Below, piece by piece: positions 46,961-55,756 of a stretch of DNA of 64,000 nt. The stretch covers positions 5,580,337 to 5,644,336 of the forward strand of contig NZ_CP075169.1 of NCBI RefSeq assembly GCF_016865525.2, given 5' to 3'. A program made the position numbers and the translations under genes. The stretch comes from Sodalis ligni (GTDB lineage: Bacteria; Pseudomonadota; Gammaproteobacteria; Enterobacterales; Enterobacteriaceae). The first letter of the stretch is position 1; every line of letters starts with the position of its first letter. Under the pieces are notes generated by a model. That model ran no database searches, was not told where the DNA came from, and saw only the letters and a program-made list of their open reading frames with translations.

Positions 46961-47923
46961 ATGCCCGCGACTCACCTCGATGCCGTACGCGCCGCCTCCC
47001 GCCGGCTGGTGCGCGAATTCGGCTTTATGCATCCCACCCTGGCCGGTTCCGATCTCTCCCCCTCATCGGTGCATGCATTGGTTGAAATCGGCAACCGCGG
47101 TTCGATGACGGCGGCGGAGCTTTGCGATGTGCTTTTGCTGGAAAAATCCAGCGTCAGCCGGATGTTGCGCAAATTTATCGCCGCCGGGCAGCTTTGCGCG
47201 GACGCCAGCCCGCAGGACGGGCGGTCAAAAACCCTCGCCCTGACCCCTAAAGGGCGGGAAACCCTGGCGGCCATCGACGCTTATGCCCGCGCGCAGGTGG
47301 CGGGGGCGCTGGAAAAACTGCCTGCCGACGTCCACGGCAAAGTTCTGTACGGTCTGTCAACCTATGCCGGCGCCCTGGAAGCGTACCGCCGCAGGTCCGT
47401 TGTGCCGGTGTCCGCCGTCAGTATCAACAGCGGATACCGTCCGGGCGCCATCGGCCGGACGGTGGACATGCACGCCCGTTACTACTCGCGCACGGTAGGT
47501 TTCGGCGCCTTTTTCGAAAGCAAGGTCGCCGCCGGCATGGCGGAATTCGTCAGCCGGCTTGAGCATCCCCGCAATGAAATCTGGCTGGCCTTGGAGGAGG
47601 GCAATGTCATCGGCGCTATTGCCATTGACGGTGAGGACCTGGCCGCCGGCCGCGCGCATTTACGCTGGTTTATCGTGGACGACGGACGGCGCGGCGGGGG
47701 CGTCGGCGAACAATTATTAGCCGCCGCCCTGGCTTTCTGCGACGAGACGGGATTTGCCGAAACCGAGCTGTGGACCTTCAGCGGGCTGGACGCCGCCAGA
47801 CGGCTTTATGAGACCGCCGGTTTTGTCCTGGACCGGGAATTCACCGGCAGTCAGTGGGGTAAGGAGATGACGGAGCAGTGTTTTATCCGGCCCGGCCGAA
47901 ATAATGCGCCAAACGAACCATGA
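46961..47923 (+). CDS. MarR-GNAT fusion: winged helix regulator with acetyltransferase domain
   Basis: 320 residues from ATG 46961 (MPATHLDAVRAASRRLVREF); an upstream ATG at 46934 sits inside the operator palindrome and is rejected. Residues ~25-130 are MarR-like (SMTAAELCDVLLLEKSSVSR MLRK, wing QDGRSKTLALTPKG). Residues ~160-305 are a GNAT domain with the acetyl-CoA loop DDGRRGGGVGEQLLAAALAF and C-terminal ARRLYETAGFVLDREF. Such fusions often regulate themselves and may acetylate a small molecule or protein. Substrate unknown. The stop overlaps palindromic repeat P3. Confidence 0.88.
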   Translation: MPATHLDAVRAASRRLVREFGFMHPTLAGSDLSPSSVHALVEIGNRGSMTAAELCDVLLLEKSSVSRMLRKFIAAGQLCADASPQDGRSKTLALTPKGRETLAAIDAYARAQVAGALEKLPADVHGKVLYGLSTYAGALEAYRRRSVVPVSAVSINSGYRPGAIGRTVDMHARYYSRTVGFGAFFESKVAAGMAEFVSRLEHPRNEIWLALEEGNVIGAIAIDGEDLAAGRAHLRWFIVDDGRRGGGVGEQLLAAALAFCDETGFAETELWTFSGLDAARRLYETAGFVLDREFTGSQWGKEMTEQCFIRPGRNNAPNEP

Positions 47924-48121
47924 GGCAATGCCTCAAAGTGAGTTTGTTGACAAAGTGCCCGGTCGGGACAGGCTGCCGGATCGTAAACACGCCGTGAATC
48001 CCTCCCTGGAGGCTCGATCCGCGCCGTCCCTGGCGCGGACGGTTTACTCTTCCAGCAGCCTGTCCCGCCTTTTGGGTTCCGAGTATGTTTGTCAGCAGTC
48101 TGACCTTGAGGCAATGCCTCA
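47921..48121. repeat. Palindromic repeat P3 flanked by a 15-bp palindrome
   Basis: Core 47961-48070: GGGACAGGCTGCCGGA pairs with TCCAGCAGCCTGTCCC around the shared inner sequence (TCGTAAACACGCCGTGAA ... GGTTTACTC). Compared with P1/P2 both sides of the stem have changed so that pairing is kept. TGAGGCAATGCCTCA, itself a palindrome, occurs at both ends (47921-47935 and 48107-48121), giving a 201-bp unit. Confidence 0.75.
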
Positions 48122-48474
48122 AGGTTTCCGGCAATAAATAAATCATGATGGCGTTAATGCCGTCAAAGGCTTCCCCTACACGCTCAAGTCCATTCATATC
48201 CTTAGACATATTTCCGTAAAGCTTAGCCATTACCCGCAATTTGTTTTACCTTTCCGCCACCCTTTCCAGCCGGCATCCCGCGCAGTGCCGCCCTGCGCGG
48301 GGCTATCATTTTATTTTATCCTTCTCTAACGCCATACGGCTATCCATCTCCACGTCTAAACAGCAGATTATATTACTTAATAGCATATGAAGTAGTTATA
48401 TATTCTTTAAGTCCTGCCTCGTTTCAGTCCTATCATCCGGCAAAAGCCCTTTCCGACAACCAAGGGAAACTGCT
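48122..48474. other. Intergenic region upstream of the cystathionine beta-synthase gene
   Basis: 353 bp without a recognised gene. A minus-strand ORF starting at 48239 has a protein-like first 45 codons and then runs into repeat P3; it may be a remnant. AAGGGAAACTGCT before the synthase ATG is its ribosome-binding site. Confidence 0.45.
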
Positions 48475-49845
48475 ATGCCATTACCCGATTCCGTTCTCGA
48501 TCTTATCGGCCATACGCCGACCATGGAACTCACGCGGCTGGACAGCGGCCCCTGCCGTCTGTTTTTGAAGCTGGAAAACCAAAACCCCGGAGGCTCCATT
48601 AAAGACCGGGTGGCGCTGTCGATGGTTGAACAGGCGGAGCGTGACGGCGTGCTGGCGCCGGGAGGCGCCATTATCGAGGCCACCGCCGGCAATACCGGAC
48701 TGGGACTGGCGCTGGTGGCGGCCCAGAAAGGCTACCGGCTGATACTGGTGGTGCCGGATAAAATGAGCCGTGAGAAGATTTTCCATCTGCGGGCATTGGG
48801 GGCAAAAGTATTGCTGACCCGTTCCGACGTGGGCAAAGGCCACCCCGCCTATTATCAGGATTACGCCCGCCGGCTGGCGCAGGAGACCCCCGGCGCGTTT
48901 TATATCGATCAATTCAATAATCCCGCCAATCCCCTGGCCCACTACCGCACCACCGCGCCGGAACTGTGGCAGCAGATGGATGGACGGATTGACGCCATCG
49001 TGGTAGGGGTCGGTTCCGGGGGTACGCTGGGGGGCTTGCGCCGCTTTTTCGGCGAAGTCTCCCCCGGCACCGAATTCATTCTGGCGGATCCGGCGGGGTC
49101 GGTATTGGCGGACCGGGTGGAACACGGCACCCTGCCCGCGGCCGGCAGCTGGCTGGTGGAGGGTATCGGCGAGGATTTCATTCCGCCGCTGAGCCAGGTG
49201 GAGCAGTTGACCAAGGCCTACCGCATCAGCGACGGCGAGTCCTTTGATACCGCCCGCGACCTGCTGCTTAAAGAAGGCATATTGGCCGGCTCCTCCACCG
49301 GAACGCTGCTGGCGGCGGCATTGCGCTATTGCCGGGAGCAGCGGACGCCCAAGCGGGTGGCGACCTTCGCCTGCGACAGCGGCAACAAATACCTCTCCAA
49401 GATGTTTAACGACGACTGGCTGCGGCAGCAGGGATTGCGTCAGCGGCCGACCATCGGCGATTTGCGTGATTTCATCGCCTTTCGCCACGATGAGGGGGCG
49501 ACGGTGTTCGCCCTGCCGGACGACACCCTGGCCACCGCCCACGCCCGCATGCGTCTGTACGATATCTCCCAACTGCCGGTGCTGGATCAGGGCCGGCTGG
49601 TGGGGCTGATTGACGAATGGGACATCCTGACGCGGGTACGGGCGGATGCGGGCAGGTTCGCCCTGCCGGTGTCGGATGCCATGACCGGCGACGTATTTAC
49701 CCTGCCGAAAGAAGCCGATGAAGCCACCCTGTTAAAGACCTTCGCCCGGGGGCATGTGGCGGTGGTCATGGACGGCGAACAATTTTTGGGCCTGATTACC
49801 CGCGCCGATGTCTTGAACACCTGGCGCAACCGCATTCACTCATAA
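48475..49845 (+). CDS. Cystathionine beta-synthase
   Basis: 456 residues. PLP domain of the cysteine synthase family: LENQNPGGSIKDRVALSM with the Schiff-base Lys43, IEATAGNTGLGLALVAAQKG, and the phosphate loop GVGSGGTLGGL. A pair of C-terminal CBS domains follows (~330-450: ATAHARMRLYDISQLPVLDQ; VVMDGEQFLGLITRADVL). This domain order is that of true cystathionine beta-synthases, not CysK/CysM. It condenses homocysteine with serine (or O-acetylserine). Nine bp before the cystathionine lyase gene, so both form a reverse transsulfuration operon. Confidence 0.9.
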   Translation: MPLPDSVLDLIGHTPTMELTRLDSGPCRLFLKLENQNPGGSIKDRVALSMVEQAERDGVLAPGGAIIEATAGNTGLGLALVAAQKGYRLILVVPDKMSREKIFHLRALGAKVLLTRSDVGKGHPAYYQDYARRLAQETPGAFYIDQFNNPANPLAHYRTTAPELWQQMDGRIDAIVVGVGSGGTLGGLRRFFGEVSPGTEFILADPAGSVLADRVEHGTLPAAGSWLVEGIGEDFIPPLSQVEQLTKAYRISDGESFDTARDLLLKEGILAGSSTGTLLAAALRYCREQRTPKRVATFACDSGNKYLSKMFNDDWLRQQGLRQRPTIGDLRDFIAFRHDEGATVFALPDDTLATAHARMRLYDISQLPVLDQGRLVGLIDEWDILTRVRADAGRFALPVSDAMTGDVFTLPKEADEATLLKTFARGHVAVVMDGEQFLGLITRADVLNTWRNRIHS

Positions 49846-49854
49846 GGATTAACC

Positions 49855-51006
49855 ATGACCGACATCGCGACCCTCGCCGTTCACAGCGGCTACACCCCGG
49901 ACGCCACCGGCGCGGTAATGCCGCCGATTTACGCTACTTCCACCTTTGCCCAGACCGCGCCGGGGGAGCACAGCGGCTATGAATACTCCCGCAGCGGCAA
50001 TCCCACCCGCCACGCTCTGGAACAGGCCATTGCCCAACTGGAGGACGGCACCGCCGGATTTGCCTTCGCCTCGGGGCTGGCGGCCTGCGCCACGGTATTG
50101 GAACTGCTGGACCACGGCAGCCACGTGGTGGCGGTGGACGACGTTTACGGCGGCACTTACCGCCTGTTGGAAAAAGTGCGCCGCCGCAGCGCCGGTTTGC
50201 GGATAAGCTGGGTCAAGCCGGGGGATCCCGGCGCGCTGGAGCGGGCCATTGAGCCGCAGACCCGGATGATCTGGGTGGAGACCCCCACCAATCCCCTGCT
50301 GAAGCTGGCGGATCTGGCGGCCGTCGCCGCCATCGCCCGGCGCCATAACCTGATAAGCGTCGCCGATAACACCTTTGCCTCGCCGGTCCTGCAGCAGCCG
50401 TTAACCCTGGGGTTCGATATCGTGGTGCACTCCGCCACCAAATACATCAACGGTCACTCCGATGTCGTGGCCGGGCTGGCGGTGGTGGGGGACAATCCGG
50501 CGCTGGCGGAACAGCTGGCCTTTTTACAAAACGCCGTGGGCGGCGTGCTCGATCCCTTCAGCAGCTTTTTGACCCTGCGGGGCATACGTACCCTGGCGTT
50601 GCGTATGGCGCGCCACAGCGAAAGCGCGCAGCGCCTCGCCGAATGGCTGGCCCGGCGGCCGGAAATCGCGGCGGTGTATTATCCCGGCCTGTCCGACCAC
50701 CCGCAATACGAATTGGCCCGCCGGCAAATGCGCGGCCCCGGCGGCATGATCTCCATCCGACTGAAAGGCGATGATGACGGCGCCGCCAAACGGTTTATCG
50801 GCGGCCTGAACCTGTTCACCCTGGCGGAAAGCCTGGGGGGAGTGGAAAGCCTGGTGAGCCAGCCTTTCACCATGACCCACGCTTCGATTCCATTGGAGCA
50901 GCGTCTGGCCAACGGCATTACGCCGCAGCTGGTGCGGCTGTCGGTGGGCATCGAGGATGCCGGCGATCTGATTGAGGATCTCGGCCGGGGACTGGCGATA
51001 CTGTAG
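49855..51006 (+). CDS. Cystathionine gamma-lyase / gamma-synthase family PLP enzyme
   Basis: 383 residues, Cys/Met metabolism PLP family. ASTFAQTAPGEHSGYEYSRS, FASGLAACATVLELL, VETPTNPLLKLADL, and DNTFASPVLQQPLTLGFDIV with PLP Lys196 in HSATKYINGHSDVV. The sequence alone does not separate lyase from synthase. The adjacent cystathionine beta-synthase and methionine importer suggest the gamma-lyase role: cystathionine to cysteine, 2-oxobutyrate and ammonia. Terminates just before half-repeat P4. Confidence 0.9.
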   Translation: MTDIATLAVHSGYTPDATGAVMPPIYATSTFAQTAPGEHSGYEYSRSGNPTRHALEQAIAQLEDGTAGFAFASGLAACATVLELLDHGSHVVAVDDVYGGTYRLLEKVRRRSAGLRISWVKPGDPGALERAIEPQTRMIWVETPTNPLLKLADLAAVAAIARRHNLISVADNTFASPVLQQPLTLGFDIVVHSATKYINGHSDVVAGLAVVGDNPALAEQLAFLQNAVGGVLDPFSSFLTLRGIRTLALRMARHSESAQRLAEWLARRPEIAAVYYPGLSDHPQYELARRQMRGPGGMISIRLKGDDDGAAKRFIGGLNLFTLAESLGGVESLVSQPFTMTHASIPLEQRLANGITPQLVRLSVGIEDAGDLIEDLGRGLAIL

Positions 51007-51027
51007 TGATGAAGGCGGGTATTCAAG

Positions 51028-51090
51028 GACGGTTTACCCTTCTGGCGTCCTGTACCGCCTTATTAACGTCGAGTACGTTTGTCAACAATC
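51028..51090. repeat. Half copy of the palindromic repeat family (P4)
   Basis: GACGGTTTACCCTTCTGGCG then TCCTGTACCGCCTTATTAAC and GAGTACGTTTGTCAACAATC matches the right half of P3 plus its flank (GAGTATGTTTGTCAGCAGTC). The left half is absent, so it cannot form the full hairpin. It lies between convergent genes. Confidence 0.6.
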
Positions 51091-51123
51091 CGGAGCCACT
51101 TGGAAGCGGCCGGTAAATCAACC

Positions 51124-51795
51124 CTACCTGCGGTGCGACAGGGAACGCACCAGCAGGTTGCCGAGGGATTGTACCCCCTGCACCATTACAATCAGGACCA
51201 CCACCGTGGCCGCCATCATCTCGTTGTTGAAGCGCTGGTAGCCATAGCGGATGGCCAAATCCCCCAGTCCGCCGCCGCCGATCACGCCGGCCATGGAGGA
51301 AAACCCGATCAGCATTACCATGGTCAGGGTGATGCCGGCCAACAGCGCCGGCAGCGCCTCGGGCAGCAGCACCTTGCCTATGACGTGGCGCACCGAGCCG
51401 CCCATGGAGAGAATGGCTTCGATACGGCCTTTATCCACTTCATCCAGGGCGGTTTCAACGATGCGGGCAAAAAAAGGAAATGCGCCGATGGTAATCGGCA
51501 CCACGGCGGCGGTACTGCCGAGGGTGGTGCCGATTATCAGGCGGGTAAAAGGGATCAGGGCCACCAGCAATACCACAAAAGGCAGCGAGCGGCCGATATT
51601 GATTATCGCCCCCAGGATACCGTGCAGGCGCGGCAGCGGTAAGACACCGCCGCGGCGGCTGATAAACAGCACCACTCCCAGCGGCAGTCCGATCAAGACG
51701 GTAAACAGCGTCGCCAGCACCACCATATACAAGGTTTCCAGCGTGGCGTTCCACAGCAACGGCCATAACGCATCCCAGCTCATGCCACTACGCAT
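51124..51795 (-). CDS. metI: Methionine-type ABC transporter permease (MetI family)
   Basis: 223 residues, five helices. VLIGLPLGVVLFI, INIGRSLPFVVLLVALIPFT, RLIIGTTLGSTAAVVPITIG and the EAA-like GRIEAILSMGGSVRHVIGKV LLPEALPALLAG are the MetI pattern. Forms the channel for the MetN-like ATPase. GGAGG lies 10 bp before the ATG, 18 bp after the metN stop. Methionine or a related sulfur amino acid is the likely substrate. Confidence 0.9.
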   Translation of the reverse strand: MRSGMSWDALWPLLWNATLETLYMVVLATLFTVLIGLPLGVVLFISRRGGVLPLPRLHGILGAIINIGRSLPFVVLLVALIPFTRLIIGTTLGSTAAVVPITIGAFPFFARIVETALDEVDKGRIEAILSMGGSVRHVIGKVLLPEALPALLAGITLTMVMLIGFSSMAGVIGGGGLGDLAIRYGYQRFNNEMMAATVVVLIVMVQGVQSLGNLLVRSLSHRR

Positions 51796-51813
51796 ATTAA
51801 AATATCCTCCGGG

Positions 51814-52605
51814 CTATGCCACTACGCTTAGGGATACCCCTTCGACGCCGTGGCGCCGCAAAAACGCCTGCTCCGCCTGCCTGTCCGGCAACAGCGCCTG
51901 GCGTAGCCGGGACTCGGGTTGGCGCAACAGCGACGATAGCGTCCCGCTTTCCACCAGCCGGCCCTGCTCCAGCAGCGCCGCGCTGTCGCAAATGGCTTTC
52001 ACCACCTCCAGCTCATGGGTTATCAACACGATGGTCAATCCCAGCCGGCGATGGATATCTTCCAGCAGCGCCAGCACCGAGGCGGTGGTTTCCGGATCCA
52101 GCGCGCTGGTGGCTTCGTCGCACAGCAGATATCGGGGCCGGGCCGCCAGCGCGCGGGCAATGCCCACCCGCTGTTTTTGACCACCGGACAGTTGGGATGG
52201 AAAAGCACGGGCTTTATCCGCCAGCCCCACCAGATCCAGCAGCTCCCCGACCCGCCGCGCCCGTTCACGCCGGGGCACGCCGGCGATTTCCAGCGGCACG
52301 GCGACGTTCGACGACACGTTACGGGCATGGAGCAGATTGAACTGCTGGAAAACCATGCCGGTGCGCTGGCGCTGTAGCCGCAGTTCGCGGGGATCGAGCG
52401 CCGTGATATCGCGGCCATCAATCAGGATCCTGCCGGAGCTGGGCCGCTCCAGCAGGTTGAGACAGCGAATCAAGGTGCTTTTGCCGGCGCCGCTGCGGCC
52501 GAGAATGCCGTAGATGGCGCCGTCTTCGATGCGCAGGGACACATCGTGCAGCGCGGGTCGACCGTTGCCGTCATAGACCTTGCCCAGTCGGTCGATCTCG
52601 ATCAT
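51814..52605 (-). CDS. metN: Methionine-type ABC transporter ATP-binding protein, short MetN without NIL domain
   Basis: 263 residues, against ~343 in E. coli MetN. All ATPase motifs are present: [77 protein letters not shown]. The protein ends soon after the ATPase fold ([16 protein letters not shown]), so the C-terminal NIL/ACT-like domain that binds methionine and inhibits transport in E. coli is missing. There is no space for it before metI and no sign of a frameshift. Overlaps metQ by 4 bp. Confidence 0.9.
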   Translation of the reverse strand: MIEIDRLGKVYDGNGRPALHDVSLRIEDGAIYGILGRSGAGKSTLIRCLNLLERPSSGRILIDGRDITALDPRELRLQRQRTGMVFQQFNLLHARNVSSNVAVPLEIAGVPRRERARRVGELLDLVGLADKARAFPSQLSGGQKQRVGIARALAARPRYLLCDEATSALDPETTASVLALLEDIHRRLGLTIVLITHELEVVKAICDSAALLEQGRLVESGTLSSLLRQPESRLRQALLPDRQAEQAFLRRHGVEGVSLSVVA

Positions 52606-53414
52606 GACTTCCCGCCCTCCACCGGGATCACCGAACCGGCATATTTTTCTTTGATGAACGTTGCCACCGCCGGGGATTGCAGATCCTGCGCCAGCTTTTC
52701 AATCCGCGGGTCCTTTGCCAGCTCCGGCGTGGTCACCAGGATATTGGCATAGGGATTATTGACGGCGCTCTCCAGGCCAAGGGCGTCCCGCGCCGGTTGC
52801 AGCCCGGCTTCCAGGGCATAGTTACCGTTGATTACCGCCAGATCCACATCGTCCAGGGAACGGGGTATTTGCGGCGCTTCGATTTCGAGGATGTTAAGAT
52901 GCTTGGGATTGTCGGCGATATCCTGCGGCGTGGCCTGGTTCAGCGACGGGTCGTCATAACCGGCCTTCAGCTTGATCAAGCCCTTATTCTGCAACAGATA
53001 AAGCGCCCGGCTCAGGTTGGTGGCATTGTTCGGCACCGCCACCTTGGCGTTATCCGGTATCTGTTTCAGCGTCTTATATTTGGCGGAGTAAATCCCCAGC
53101 GGCTCGATATGCACCGTGGCCGCCACGGCAAACTTTCGTCCCAGCGCCTTTTCCTGATCCCGCAGATAAGGCAAATGCTGGAAATAGTTGGCATCCACAT
53201 CGCCGTGGGCCAGCAGTTCGTTGGCATTGACGCCGTTGGTGAGTTCAATGACATCCAGCTTAAGCGCCGGATCGTAGGTTTTGATAAAATTCAGGATCTC
53301 CGCGTGGGGCACCGGATCGGCGGCAACCCGCAGAGCGTCGGCCCCCTGGGCGGAGAAAGCCAGGGAAACGGCAAGGGCCGCCCCGGCCAAACGGATCATG
53401 GCAACATTTTTCAT
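52602..53414 (-). CDS. metQ: Methionine-type substrate-binding protein (MetQ/NlpA family)
   Basis: 270 residues. NlpA-family features: [76 protein letters not shown], and [11 protein letters not shown]. The signal peptide ([20 protein letters not shown]) has no lipobox cysteine, so unlike most MetQ proteins it should be free in the periplasm. Ligand is methionine or a derivative by family and context (transsulfuration genes nearby). Confidence 0.9.
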   Translation of the reverse strand: MKNVAMIRLAGAALAVSLAFSAQGADALRVAADPVPHAEILNFIKTYDPALKLDVIELTNGVNANELLAHGDVDANYFQHLPYLRDQEKALGRKFAVAATVHIEPLGIYSAKYKTLKQIPDNAKVAVPNNATNLSRALYLLQNKGLIKLKAGYDDPSLNQATPQDIADNPKHLNILEIEAPQIPRSLDDVDLAVINGNYALEAGLQPARDALGLESAVNNPYANILVTTPELAKDPRIEKLAQDLQSPAVATFIKEKYAGSVIPVEGGKS

Positions 53415-53434
53415 CGGTGATATTCCTTGTCAAA

Positions 53435-54478
53435 TCAGACGGTAAGTTCGCTGCTGTCGTTGCGCAAATCGCTGCGCAAAATGTCGGCGTAATAGCGCTC
53501 CGCCACATCGGGATGGGATCGCAAACGCCCCTTCAGGTAGTTCCAGCCGACGTCCCGCAACAGCGGATTCAGCGGATCGCTGGCAGGTCCGCGGGCCTGG
53601 GCGGCCAGTTCGGGGGGCAGTTGATACACCGGCACCACCGCATCCAGCCGTGCGCCGAGAAAGAAGGCGATGGAGAGGCGATCCCGGCCGGCGGGAGGCG
53701 AGACCACCCGATGGACCGTGGCGCGCAGATAACCGTTGGTGGCCAGCTCAAGGAGTTCGCCGATATTCACCACAAAAGTGCCGGCCACGGGTTCGGCGTC
53801 CAGCCAGTGGTTTTCCTCCACCTCCACCTGCAGGCCCTTTTGGCGGTCTTGCAGCAGAAAGCTCAGGAATCCGGAATCTTTATGGGCGCCGACCCCTTGC
53901 GTACTGCCGGTATTATCCCGTCCCGGATAACGGATCAGCTTGATGTGTTCGTTCGGCTTGTCGCCATAAAGGGTGTCGAACGCCTGTTCAGGGAGCGACA
54001 GCGCCAAGGCAAAGGCGCGCAACAGGCGCAGGGACATGGCGGTCATTTCGTTTTGCCAGCGCAGCAGAACGGGTTTTAACGCCGGGACACCCGCGGGCCA
54101 TTGGTTGGGGCCTTGCAGCCGGGTCCAGCCCGGTGACTGTGGGGTTTGCGGCAACGGCTCGCGCTCGGCGCCGATATCGAACTGCTCGCGCCAGTCGGGC
54201 TGTCCGCGGGTCAGCTCGGCGGCGGCGCGGTTATAGCCGCGAAAATGAGGGGAATTCACCATCGCCACCGACTGTTTTTGGGCGTCGGGCAAGGCAAAAA
54301 ATTCACGGGATAAGTGTTGCACCTGGTCCAGTAAATGCGTATCGACGCCGTGGCCGGTCAGGTAGAAAAAACCGATATCGCGCGCCGCGTGGCGCAGTTC
54401 GGCAAGAAAAGCGCTACGTTCCGCCGGGCTATTTTCCAGCCGGGACAGATCCAATAGCGGTAAAGAGGTAGTACTCAT
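53435..54478 (-). CDS. 2-oxoglutarate/Fe(II) oxygenase, isopenicillin N synthase family
   Basis: 347 residues from ATG 54478 (GGAG 9 bp before; a frame extension to 54520 is not used). DIGFFYLTGHGVD and SREFFALPDAQKQSVAM form the N-terminal DIOX_N domain. Iron ligands His199, Asp201 (GAHKDSG) and His256 (ATVHRVV), and the 2-oxoglutarate-binding Arg267-x-Ser269 are all present. First gene of the metQNI operon, 20 bp before metQ. It may oxidise the imported sulfur compound or a derivative. The substrate is not known. Confidence 0.87.
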   Translation of the reverse strand: MSTTSLPLLDLSRLENSPAERSAFLAELRHAARDIGFFYLTGHGVDTHLLDQVQHLSREFFALPDAQKQSVAMVNSPHFRGYNRAAAELTRGQPDWREQFDIGAEREPLPQTPQSPGWTRLQGPNQWPAGVPALKPVLLRWQNEMTAMSLRLLRAFALALSLPEQAFDTLYGDKPNEHIKLIRYPGRDNTGSTQGVGAHKDSGFLSFLLQDRQKGLQVEVEENHWLDAEPVAGTFVVNIGELLELATNGYLRATVHRVVSPPAGRDRLSIAFFLGARLDAVVPVYQLPPELAAQARGPASDPLNPLLRDVGWNYLKGRLRSHPDVAERYYADILRSDLRNDSSELTV

Positions 54479-54929
54479 AGGCTGCTCCGTTGATCTTTGT
54501 TGATTCCGGGGGAAGGACACAAGATGCCGCGCAGCAACAACAGTTTTCAGTCATGATTCACTCCGATAAAAGGCCGAATATCCGTGAGAGTTTTATGTTC
54601 AACACCATCGGTTAAGGTTTCAAACCTAGCATTGGGCCCTCCCCGCCGCCCAATACCGTTCAGTTCTAACTTATTTCCGCCCCTACTATACCCGTCATCT
54701 TTCAAGCCGCAGCTGTGTTGGCTGCACTCGTTCACCCGAATCACTTACTTTAGTAAGCTCATCGGGATTCTCTCGCCTGCCGCCTTGCTGCAACGTGAAA
54801 TCTATTGGGTATGTACCCGCCATACCGGTAACCAAATCTTTCTATTCGGTTTGCTATCCTTGCGTCCCATGGGATATAAATCATGCATAGATCACATTTT
54901 TAACTTCACCAACCCTAGAAGGTCTGAGT
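54479..54929. other. Intergenic region between oxygenase and surE genes
   Basis: 451 bp without a supported gene. It includes the palindromic repeat at about 54688-54812 (separate entry). The promoter of the oxygenase/metQNI operon lies near 54.5 kb; I could not identify a MetJ box. Confidence 0.5.
54688..54812. repeat. Enterobacterial palindromic repeat (TACCCGTCATCTTTCAAG type)
   Basis: TACCCGTCATCTTTCAAGCC ... TGGCTGCACTCGTTCACCCG, centre CTTAC-TTTA-GTAAG, then TCGGGATTCTCTCGCCTGCC ... TGCAACGTGAAATCTATTGG. Opposite arms are roughly complementary. I recall very similar elements dispersed in Serratia and related genera. It is different from repeat families A and P in this window. Confidence 0.65.
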
Positions 54930-55706
54930 ATGAAAATAGTGAATCGGGTATTACTGACCAATGACGACGGCTTTGATGCGCCGGGACTGGCATTACTGGC
55001 CCAGGCGGCGGGGGAAATCGCCGAGGAAGTGTGGATAGTGGCGCCGTCCCAGGACAAAAGCGGGGTGGCCAACTCCCTGAGCATGCGTGCGCCGGTACGG
55101 GTGGTCAAGCGGGGCGAGCGGCTCTTTGCGGTGTACGGCTCGCCCGCCGACTGCGTGGCGTTCGCCATTCGCCAGGCCATGCAGGACACGCCGCCGGATC
55201 TGGTGCTGTCGGGCATCAATAACGGCTCCAACCTGGGATTCGAAACCCTGCTGTCCGGCACGGTGGGCGCGGCCACTACCGGCATGCTGCTGGGCGTTCC
55301 CTCCATCGCCCTGAGCCAGAACCGGGATCCGGATAACGAGGTTAACTGGGACAGCGCCCGCCACCACGTGGTGAAGACCCTGCGCCAGCTTTTGCAGCAT
55401 CCCTGGGACAAGCAGGTCTGCCTGAACGTGAATTTCCCGGATATCGCGGCGGACAAGGTCAAAGGCATTCGGGTCACCGCCCAGGGCATGGGCAAGGTGG
55501 ACGGACTGACGGTGGACGCCACCCGCGATCCCCATGGAGAAGATTACTTCTGGATACGGGTGCAGCACGGCCGGCTTGACCGTCCGGCCAACAGCGAACT
55601 GAAGCTCAATGAGGAAGGGTATATCTCGGTTACGCCGCTGACTTTTGAACGGACCCAGACCACTGAATACCAGCGCCTCGCCACGCTCTACCATCAGGAT
55701 TTCTAA
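54930..55706 (+). CDS. surE: 5'/3'-nucleotidase SurE family protein
   Basis: 258 residues. LLTNDDGFDAPGLALLAQAA is the metal-binding SurE motif (ND-D), followed by VAPSQDKSGVANSLSM, VYGSPADCVAFAI and SGINNGSNLGFETLLSGTVG AATTG. SurE removes phosphate from nucleoside monophosphates. It is clearly diverged from E. coli SurE (LSNDDGVHAPG) and lacks the pcm-nlpD-rpoS neighbours, so it may be an additional paralogue rather than the housekeeping copy. Confidence 0.88.
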   Translation: MKIVNRVLLTNDDGFDAPGLALLAQAAGEIAEEVWIVAPSQDKSGVANSLSMRAPVRVVKRGERLFAVYGSPADCVAFAIRQAMQDTPPDLVLSGINNGSNLGFETLLSGTVGAATTGMLLGVPSIALSQNRDPDNEVNWDSARHHVVKTLRQLLQHPWDKQVCLNVNFPDIAADKVKGIRVTAQGMGKVDGLTVDATRDPHGEDYFWIRVQHGRLDRPANSELKLNEEGYISVTPLTFERTQTTEYQRLATLYHQDF

Positions 55707-55756
55707 GGGATAAAAGCGCGCCTGTCCGCCGAAATGTCCAACGCATAAGCAGGCTG

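Noticed and set aside
47883..48239. Minus-strand ORF of 118 codons downstream of the MarR-GNAT gene
   Set aside because: About two thirds of it is repeat P3; only the first 45 codons look protein-like and they match nothing I know.
54479..54929. SAM riboswitch or MetJ boxes for the metQNI operon
   Set aside because: No AGACGTCT-like repeats and no recognisable riboswitch pattern in the upstream region.
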